Source: Dunaliella salina
Lineage: Eukaryota; Chlorophyta; Chlorophyceae; Chlamydomonadales; Dunaliellaceae
Length of the DNA: 64,000 nucleotides
NCBI GenBank assembly: GCA_002284615.2
Contig: MU069546.1
Location: 357,188 to 421,187 of the forward strand
Direction of reading: 5' to 3'
Shown here: positions 10,613 through 21,309 of the stretch, one piece after another
Layout of the letters: each line of letters opens with the position of its first letter
Position numbering within the stretch: the stretch's first letter is position 1
Notes under the pieces: generated by a model
What the model was told of the DNA's origin: nothing
Databases searched by the model: none
Seen by the model: the letters and a program-made list of their open reading frames with translations, nothing else
Made by a program: the position numbers and the translations under genes

Positions 10613-13600
10613 NNNNNNNNNNNNNNNNNNNNNNNNNNNNNNNNNNNNNNNNNNNNNNNNNNNNNNNNNNNNNNNNNNNNNNNNNNNNNNNNNNNNNNNN
10701 NNNNNNNNNNNNNNNNNNNNNNNNNNNNNNNNNNNNNNNNNNNNNNNNNNNNNNNNNNNNNNNNNNNNNNNNNNNNNNNNNNNNGCTCCTCCTGCTGCTG
10801 CTGCTGCTGCTCTTGCAGGGGCACTGGAGGAAATGGTCGGTGCCTTTCCCCAAGACAGGAGCCTCTGGTTTGAGGGATGTCCTTTCTGCTTGCCTTTCTT
10901 TTCCTTTCCCATGGTGGACCTTTAATACTTCAATTGAAAAAAGTGGCGACAAGGGGTGGTCCCCAGGATTTTTCGTGTCGCCCTGTGGCGACGAAGGGTG
11001 CTCTCGGAGTGCCCTCCTGGGCACCCCTGGTTGCCACCATTTGCGACACAATCTCCTTAAAACGCGACGCGTTGCCCCTAATCGAAGCACTGGAGTCTTC
11101 TGCACCGGCTAGCACTAGCCTGTCGCCTGAGACCATAAGACTTTCTTTTTCTTTGCCAATATTTCCTGCATGGGCTCCCTGCCATTGCTTGGCCACAATG
11201 CAAGAGCATGGCAGACGATCTCCAAGTATTCTTCCTGCCATTGCATGACTTCAAACACGTGAAGGATTCCAGCGGTGGCTTTACGTATTTCCTGCACCAC
11301 TGCACGCCCAGGCCTCAACCTGTTGCGTCAAATCCCAAGTGCAGGTGCATGAAGGACGGGCAAGGTGGTGTCTGCGCACGCTCCCTGCGCCACTGCTCGG
11401 GCACAATGCGGGGAGGTAGCATCTTGACGGTGTCCCACACGCTTGCATCTGCATGCCACCAAAATTGGGGTGAAAAGAACAGCATGGCAGCAGGCTCATC
11501 GTTTGCATCTAGAAGAAGAGGTGACTAATTGTGATGATTTTGCACACCCTTCCTCCTGTGCATCAAAAAAGAAGGCTACATCGTGATTTTTGTCCTATGT
11601 ATCCACGCTGTAGAGCTTGCTTCAACCCACAAAATTGGTGCAGAGATGCTTAGAAAAAGAAGAATGGCTCTAGCAGTCCTAACTCAAAAGGGTCCCAAAG
11701 TTCTCTAAAGCAAACGCACATGGCATGCAGGATGTTGTTAAACAGAAAAGGCATAGAAACAGTCTATGTGAGCCATGAGGGCTGTGTGCGTAAAGAAAGT
11801 ATTAAATATTGAGCTGCAAGTACAACCCGTGAAATCTATACCCCTGGTGAAGCAAAAAATTCCAGTCCAATTTAGAGAATCTTTAAACAACTCTGTTGCA
11901 ATGCTCTAGCACAGACACAGCCCATACCAGCTTTGTAAAATATCCATTCAGTAAATCTACCTGCATTTAACTTCTGAGCCACCAGCTGCATGCAAAAATG
12001 CACCTCAGCAGTAACGACAGCCAAAGCTGATGTACAGACTCAGAATGGGGCAGCAATGCCTGCATCAAAACAGTCTGGTGCCACATGAACCAAGCCGTGT
12101 CCCGTGTACAGCATGATAACAAGCCTTGTGTGCTCAAATCCCCTCTGGAAGCATCCACCAAAAGAAGGGTTAAAGATGCTAAATCATCAGAAATCAAATG
12201 ATCGTGTACTTGATACCCCGGCATTGGTCGCTCAATGGTATCGCCTCCTCTCAAAAAACCACCCCAGAGGCGCTTCTGTTGTCATACTTCTACTTGTTTT
12301 ATTTGAGGCTAGTGGTGCTACTTGAGTCACTTGACACCACTGCAATTGGTAGCCTTGATGGTCCGTCTTCCCACAAACTTACGCCAGGGCGCTCCTATTT
12401 TCATACCTGTCTCAATTACATGTTGACACTATGTGAGGTTCAGTCGAGTCTTACTTGACACCACCGCATTGGTCGCCTTGATGGTCCCGCCTCCCCTCAA
12501 AGCCACCCCGGTGGCCCTTCTGTTGTCGTCACTGAGGATCCGCTCCACATGAGAGTTGAGCAACAGCCGCCCGCCCCTCTTCTCAAGGCCCCTTCAAGAA
12601 ACCAAAAGACCGAACACACACAAAAGAGTATGTCGACAGCAAGTTGAGCATCAGCCTGCCCCTCTTCTCTGCACTCCTGCAAGAATGGGGGCGACAAGGC
12701 ATGTGTGTACCATCAGCACTTCAGGCATGGCTTCAGCAGGTGAATTTACAAGGAATTGAGGTGGTCTCATAAGGAACGACCCAGCACGGTATGATTTAAG
12801 AAGCTGCTGTTGCACAGGCAGCTGAAGTTCAAGGGAACAGGCTGAATGCTTGTCTGTATGAGACTAATCATGAGGACTAATTTGAATACGTGCATCAACA
12901 GCGAGTAAATTTGCTGCTTCACAGCGTTTTCAGAAGGGCGACACTGTTATTATTAAGGTTGCATACCTGACTAGAGCATCGACCATAGCTTGGCTTCCCC
13001 CCATCGGGAATTCCAGGCTGCAATTGGGGCGGTAGAACTCGTTGACTGCAGGCGAGGAGCGCATGTGCAAGCCATGCTGAGCTTGCTGTTGTGGCCCATG
13101 ATTGGAGAATGAGAAGCATGCATGCCCACTTTCTCAAGACACGGGGGTGAGGTGTTGCATTTTGTGTGACCCACATTGGGTCACACTTGTACAGATGATG
13201 CTCATGTCACACGTGTACAGATGATGCTCATGTCACACGTGTACAGATGATGCTCATGTCACACGTGTACAGATGATGCTCATATGTCACACGTGTACAG
13301 ATGATGCTCATGTCACACGTGTACAGATGATGCTCACGTCACACTCGTACAGGCGATGCTCTGATGGTGTTGAATCAGTGATTCTTCAATCCCTGCAGCC
13401 CATTGGAATATGCACCAGTTGCTGCTCCCAAAAAACCACATAAAATATGGCTTTGTATGGTCTTGCTCGTGCTGTTGAGAAGAGAGGGAACCAATTTGTT
13501 TAATGGGTTCTTGATTAAAAACAATATCAGATGTGAATAGGCTGCAGGTCTTAGAGTTTTCTTGAGCATGTAAAAGTGTTTGTCTATGCTGGACAACAAC

Positions 13601-16600
13601 AGTCAGTGCGCACTATGGAAAGACAGAAAGCATTAACACTTGTATCTTGATCAGCATGCACAAGGAGAAAAATTTGTACATTGGCATTAGCCAGTATGCA
13701 CAATGGAAAGAAAGACGGCACTGACACTTGAAATTTGATCAGCATGCACAAAAAAGAAAAATGTACATGTGCAAGAACAGGTTACAATGTATTGCCTCTC
13801 AGGTTTGGTAAAGCAGGAAGCTTGAACATGGCTGAAGCAACCACTCACACATGTACGCCATTTCTGCAGCAATTGTCCCATTGGCTGGCAGCCCTGTACG
13901 TTCAAAAAAGGAGTGGGATACACAGCTTATATAAAAACTCGGTACAGAAAAAGAGGGACAGGATAAAGCAGCAGCTCTGTACAGTTAGAAGAAGAATGGT
14001 ACACAGCAGGGGGCTTCAGCAAATTGCAGTTGAAAGCGTGGCAAAAGCTTCTCCAAAAGCCAATTTCAACTTTCCATAATGCATTGTGCACACTGCGTAA
14101 ACCAGGAGACAATCAATGGACGTTAGGATAGGGTGTACATTGGACCTGACCTACTGCCTCTTTGGATGCAGGTTCAGAGACTGCTGGGAATTTCCAGCTT
14201 TTGGCTGCGCGTGGAGAATGCTCGGCAAATGAGGTATCATTTTGAGCATCTTTGCATGAAGTGCACGCTGCAAAGACAAGTGGGGGAAGCGTCACAAGCA
14301 ATGCTGAAAAATTGGCAAAGCCAATCTCTCTGATGATTTCAGTCGCGACCACATTGCAAGGGCCACTGCCAACGCCCATGACAGCACTTGAGCATGCTTT
14401 GACGCATGCGCAAGTGTGAATGCTTCGTTGGCATGTCACTGTGTGCACTGCAGCATGCATTGCTGCACGCATGGCTCTGCATATTGCTGCATGCATTACT
14501 GCATGCATGGGTCTGCATTTTGCTGCATGCATGATTGCATGCATCCCTGCATGCATCACCGCATTCATGGCTGTGTGCCTTGCTGTGTGGAGTGCTGCAT
14601 GCAGTGCTGCATGCAGTGTTTGCACATTATTAGGGTTGGGTAGCCACCTAGGAGAGCCTCAGTGAGGGTGAGCCTCGGCGAGGCTCGGGGAGCCTATTTG
14701 GCTTGTAGGCCTCAACCTCTTTGACCCTCTTTCTACCCCAAACTGGTGTACAAGTGCCTGAAACTACCCACAAAATCTGTGCATCCAAAGAGGCCCTGTC
14801 CAAATAGGCAGAGCCTCTTCTAGGCTCGAAGAGCCTATTTGAAATGTTGGTACACCCTATTTACCCATGGCTACACATCATGCACAAAGATTGCGGCATA
14901 CATCCTGCATCATGATTGCTGCATACGCTCTGCATGATGTTTGCTGCATGCTTCTCATCCTTCCCAGCGCTGCAAATGCTGAGGGTGAGCCACGCAAGCC
15001 TACCCCCTTTTTCTCCCACCTTTTCCTGGACCTGGAACAGGAGGGCCATGACCAGAGACTTACCACTCCTCAACATAGCTTCTTGCAGCAGTGCATGCTT
15101 TGTTCATGCATGCATGCATGCCAACTTAGGGGCCATGCTTGCTGTTCCTGCAAGCTTTGCTCACTTGCACCCTTCACACAGTCAACAGCAGGCTGTGCGC
15201 CAGAGGCCCTTTTGTCCACACAACAGGGCAGGGTTGCAGGTCCTGCTCCACACCGCACGAGCGATCTTCTGTAGAGCACCCTTCAAGCCGCCATGCACAT
15301 CTTTGGTCGAATGATGCCAGGACGGCAGCAAAAGCTTGCTCCGCATTTGTACAAAATTTACAGTTTGGTGCGTTTGGAATGTGAGTGACCGACTTGAGCA
15401 ACGAGAGCACTGATGCTTGAGTTCAGCTTCTTTGTGGTTACCCTAATTCTGATGGCATTTTCGATGGCATCACCCGCAGCATCACGTGGCCAAACAACCC
15501 CGTATGTTTTGACAAAACTTTTTTCATGGCCTGCTCATCAAGTTTTGGGCGGGGAAATGCGCTGCATGGGCTACGCTGACCATTTTCTTCTCAGCTACCA
15601 AACTGAGGGAGCTTCTGGGCACTTTGCACATAGCCCCATCTGCCCCCCCGACAGCACATGTTTGCTTGGTCAAGTTCGCTTGGCCTGCAAGTTGAGTTTC
15701 AGGGCCGGGGATGCGCTGGGCAAGCCATGCTAGCCACCTTCTGCTCAGCTACCAGACAGGGGTGTTCCTGAACTCTTTGAACAAGGCCTCTTCCACTAAA
15801 CTGACACTGCAGTACTCAGACATTTTGCTTGGTCAGCATGCCAGATTTCAGGGTGGGGGTTGCACTGGGCGGGCCAGGGCAGCCAGGTGTGAGCTTTACC
15901 GGAAGCTGGCAAACCTAGCAGCTTCAACCCATGAATGGGGATTCGCCAAATAAGTGGTCCCTCGCCGCTACAACGCTAACCCCTAGCAGTGCCACTAAAC
16001 CGCTGGTCCCTTGGTCAATACCACACTGCTGGTCCCTGCTACACTAGCTGGCCACTACTACACTGCAACTGCTACACAGCTAGTCCCCCATTACTGTTGG
16101 TGACCACACGAACAGAAAGAACTGGAGTGAAAGCATTTTAAAGGTCATGTGCACATGTGGCTGCATGTGTTCAGCTTAAGGATGCAAAGATCACCCTCTT
16201 TTTGCGTGGTAGAATTATCTGTGGCAGCGCAGAACAAGATCATCCTATCGACTAAGGGTTGTCATAAATCAGGGCAGTTGGAAAGGTCTCAAGACTCACT
16301 CAGAACACCCAGAGCACCTTAGCAGCGCAAAGACCCACCTGACAGCAGAAAGCAAAGCAAGTTCATCCAGTTCTTGATGAATGGGTCCTTGATGTTTGGG
16401 TCCAGGATCTGCACAGCCCAGAAGGTAATGCTCTCAATCACACAAACTCAATAAACACAACCACTGTCAAATGAATGTGTGATACAGAATGTGCGTGCCA
16501 AGGAAGGTGAGCATCCATACACAGCATTACATACTGATATGCACAGGCATGCTCCAGCCACGCAAAAACTTCAAATTATGTGGAGAAATTGCCGGTCTTT

Positions 16601-16972
16601 TAGAGCACCTGCACCTGCTAGGAAATGACACAGTGGTACCACAGATCAGATATCTTGTTTCTAGAAAACCACAAGCTGATGCTTGGCATATGGAACAAGC
16701 ACAATCACCTCATGTGTGATTCCCAAACAGCCAGGAAATGGGGCTGCAGGGCCTTTCAGAATCACGATTTGCGTTACCTCAATAACACATTTTGACATGT
16801 CACGAATAAAGTTGTAAGTATGTGAGCAACAGCCAGGAGTGCGGAAGAAGAAACTGGGAAGGCAGTTGAAAGGCGCTTAAATGGTGACGAATGCCTGTGG
16901 TAATCCAAGCACCTTTCAACACCCCAACTGCACTCCTGGTAGTTGCTATAAATTTTTGCAACTTTCTTTTCA

Positions 16973-17055
<83 letters not shown>

Positions 17056-20000
17056 GCGCGCGCACGTTTGCAAAAGGCCCAGTCAGCTGTGCTGCCACAG
17101 GTCCCTGAGTCAAGAGGTCTGGCAGGTAACGGCCCACGGTGACAGCCGCCCAAGGGTCCACGCGCATGGCAGCAGGGGGCAGCACAGCAGCTGCAGATGC
17201 TAGCGGCCTACGTGGAGCATTTTCACCAATATGCAAGCTTCAACCATTTGGAAAAGGGTTTAAGTTCGGGAACATCATAGAAGCGGCAGATGCGAAGGGC
17301 CAGCATGGAGCAATTCTGAAGCATTTCAGGAGCATTCCGGGAGCATTCCAGGAGAATTCCAGGAACGTCTCCGCAGTGTTTCAGGAGCTCCTCGGGAGCT
17401 TTCCATCCAACATGCAAGCTTCCCTCGCGCGCACATTACCCACTTGGGAAAGGATCCAACAGAAAGGACCCATTTGAAAAGATTCATTTAGAAGGATCTC
17501 ATTCAAAAGGATCTCATTTGAAAGGAACCGAGTGCGTGGCAGGGGGGGAACAGGGCAGCAGTGGCTGATGAAAGGAGCCTGCATGGACACGTTTGATCAG
17601 AATGTAAGCTTGTACAGAAAAGGTTGCAGATGCTGGGTGGGCCTTCAGAATACGCTGACTGCACAGTAACAAGGGGAATGCAGCAATATGAGAGGCATGC
17701 AGTTTGCTCAGAAAATCCAAGATGGTAGTGGGTACACAAGCAAGGCGTACTTTGACACAGACCTTGTGACAAGTGTTCTCACCTTTTGGCTATTTATCTG
17801 TTGGAATTGGGAAATGCGACTAAGCAGACATTCCTGTTCAAGAGCAAACATCTGCTTCCTGCTTTTGGACAGGATTGTTTGCTTGGTTCCATTTCCCAAT
17901 TCCAAAAATGGATGTGCTCGTATATGCAGTTGCTGGCATAAGGCACCTAGACAGATTTCCACTCTCCACACTTGCCTGTTCCTGCATTTGGATTCAATCT
18001 GCCTAGCTCAGCACACTTACCTCATGAGCTCTAGTAGCTTGTTCCACTCCTGCACTGCCCCAGGCCCCCTGATCTGCACAACAAACAAAACAGTGGAGAC
18101 ACAAACTTGGCTTCTTTGTGTGTCTGACAAAGCCCCACTCCAAGGGATAACATTTCTCTGCCGCACTGTGGAAGGCCCCTTAATTTCCAGAGGTGGGCAA
18201 CGAAGGCCCCGAACAGGGTCCTTTTGAAATGTTCCCTTAGCAAAGTGGCCCCACTTGGTACTTCTTGTGCTTAGCATCAAATGGTGGCTGCTGCCTTCCA
18301 TAGCTGCTGAATTTGAAAAGTAGTACTCGGGGCCACTCCTGCTGTTCGCCCAAACGTGAACCCTACTTTTCGAGCAAGCACCCACCATATCTGACCAGCC
18401 ACGGGACCAAATTGGGTGATTTTGAATGATTTGGAGTCCTAGTACCAAGAAAATGTCATTGCAAAAAAATGGAGTGAAAAGGCCCAGTGGTTGGTCAGGT
18501 AAAGAATTTCAGCCATTCCCCTTAGAAGAAATCCAGCATGAGGGGTGCCAAAAAAGTCATTTTTTGACCTCCTCCTTTCCTATCTTTGAATATGCAGGAT
18601 GTTAGCGATGTATATAGGTGTTATAAATACAAAATTTTGGGAGCGAAAAAGGGTCTCAGGGTGGAGCTGTGGGCCATAATAGGGTGATCTGAGGCCAGGA
18701 GAGTGATCTGGGGTCCTCCGATTTTCTTCATTTTTTTGTGAACACAGTTTTTACTGGTATTGTGATGGATAGCATGGTCAGATTTGGAAAATATCGGTGG
18801 GAAAGAACATTTTCAGCGATTCGGGCCCATCGCCCACCTCTGTTCATTTTCACTCAGAGCGATACAAGTAAGGTGCGAAAGCAGACCTGCAGGTATGCGC
18901 CATGAGGACACAATAAGGACTTGGCTTTGATTAAATCGCACTTTTGATGAAGGCTGCCACTAGGCAACAGGATTCCCAGAAGAGCCTTAGAGACCCCTGA
19001 TCTGTTATTAAAGCTGTGCAAACGATGTTAGTGAGTCCCCTGATCTGTTAGTGAAGCTATGCTAACGATGTTAGTGAAGCTATGCAAACGATGTTAGTGA
19101 AGCCATGCAAACGATGTTAGTGAAGCTATGCAAACGATGTTAGTGAAGCCATGCAAACGATGTTAGTGAAGCCATGCAAACGATGTTAGTGAAGCTATGT
19201 AAACGATGTTAGTGAAGCTATGCAAACGATGTTAGTGAAGCTATGCAAACAATGATAGTACCCTGATCTGTTATTAAAGCTGTGCAAACGATGTTAGTGA
19301 GTCCCCTGATCTGTTNGTGAAGCTATGCAAACGATGTTNGTGAAGCTATNCAAACGATGTTAGTGAAGCCATGCAAACGATGTTAGTAAAGCTATGCGAA
19401 CAATGTTAGTGAAGCTATGCAAACGATGTTAGTGAGTCCCCTGATCTGTTATTAAAGCTATGCAAACGATGTCAGTGAGTCCCCTGATCTGTTAGTGAAG
19501 CTATGCAAACGATGTCAGTGAAGCTATGCAAACGATGTTAGTGAAGCCATGCGAACGACGTTAGTGAAGCTATGCAAACTATGTTAGTGAAGCTATGCAA
19601 ACGACGTTAGTGAAGCTATGCAAACAATGTCCCCTGATCTGTTAGTGAAGCTATGCAAACGATGTTAGTGAGTCCCCTGATCTGTTAGCGAAGCTATGCG
19701 CAAACGATGTTAATCCCCTGATCTGTTAGTGAAGCTATGCAAACGGTGTTAGTGAAGCTATGCAAACGATGTTAGTGAGTCCCCTGATCTGTTAATGAAG
19801 CTATGCAAACGATGAGCAACATTGAAACCCCTGAACCGCTCGTTGAACGATTCAAATGAGGCATCCTTCATGAATGAGCATGAAAAATGAGCCACCCAGG
19901 GCTGAAGCTCTCTGCCTTTTCCACCAATGAGCATGGTGTTCCGCTCATCCTTGAATACATTTCAAACCTTGCAGTGTGGCCTCTACGTTCATACATGCTG

Positions 20001-21117
20001 CAAGGTTTGAAAATACATTCCAACAACTCTACACTTCATCATTGTCTGGCAACGACTACAAGCATGTATGAACGTAGAGGCCACACTGCAAGGTTTGACA
20101 GTACATTTCAAAGACACATGAAAATTTGCCTGTCCCATTCCATGGTGCCCGATGTTTCAGCTGCCAGGCATGAGTGTTGAAAGGGGCGACAGTGCTCCAG
20201 AGGCATGACTAGAGGCAAGATCAAATGATTTTCAAGGTCAGGCCTGAACTCGAAGTACTCTCAAAGAAGGATTCAAAGTGAATCCTGTCAAGGCACACAC
20301 GCATGCATGCATGTGCATTCGTGTAGTCTTGTTGGCCACACTGGAAAACTCCAAATTGATACCTCGGAATGCTAGCTGAACAGGTTTGCTTGCAGTGAAG
20401 TTCACGCCTTGTGGTCCACTTTCCCAGAGTGCCACGCGGTAAAAATGACACATTCATGCTTGAGGTATGCCACCAGCAGCTTATGATTTCTCTTTATTCG
20501 TTGCACAAAATTTGTGGAATGTTGTCCACCTCTTTTTGGTGTGCGATCGGTTGGTCCTCGCACATCAGACTCGTTCCTCTATATGCTGCATGGTCCCACA
20601 ACTTGTCCAATGTATTAATCCATACTTGATGCCACCATTAACTGCAACTCAGTAATTCTCTTTACTCGTTCCACAACAACTACAACAGCAGATGCTGAAG
20701 TTATATTTCTCCTGATCAGTTTGTTCCTCAACTTTAGCCTAGCAGTCGCGCATTTCGACTGATGGCTCCTTTCTTGTTACTTTGTAACCCTGCTTGTTGC
20801 ATACCACTGATGGAGAGCACAAGAGGGCAAAGAAGCATGCGCAGGGTTGACCGACTCCATGTGTGTGCGCCATTTATATGGTATTTCCTTTGCCAAAAGC
20901 TGAGATATGTATATCATATTTACATGGAGTTAGCCAACCCTAAGTATGTGCCATGGAGAACAGAACAAGGACGCACCTGAGACAACACGTCAGTGAAGTT
21001 TCCCCTGCCCACCTGCACAAAGGGGAACAGCACAACAAAAAATGAAAGTGAGCGGAGGTCCAAGAGTTCCAGTGGAGCTTTTTAGTGGCAAAGGATCTTG
21101 CGTGTGTGTGTGTGTGT

Positions 21118-21212
<95 letters not shown>

Positions 21213-21213
21213 N

Positions 21214-21309
<96 letters not shown>

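Noticed and set aside
10327..11112. Several long open frames crossing the N gap at 10.6-10.8 kb
   Set aside because: They consist of His-Thr or Val-Cys dipeptide runs from (GT)n plus unknown residues from N. There is no protein signal outside the repeat.
13179..13361. CRISPR-like regular array
   Set aside because: Units abut without unique spacers and the host is eukaryotic; it is a minisatellite. The same holds for the 23-bp array at 19.0-19.8 kb.
14113..14643. Met/His/Ala-rich open frames on both strands
   Set aside because: Produced by TGCATGCAT repeats in an intron; no family motif.
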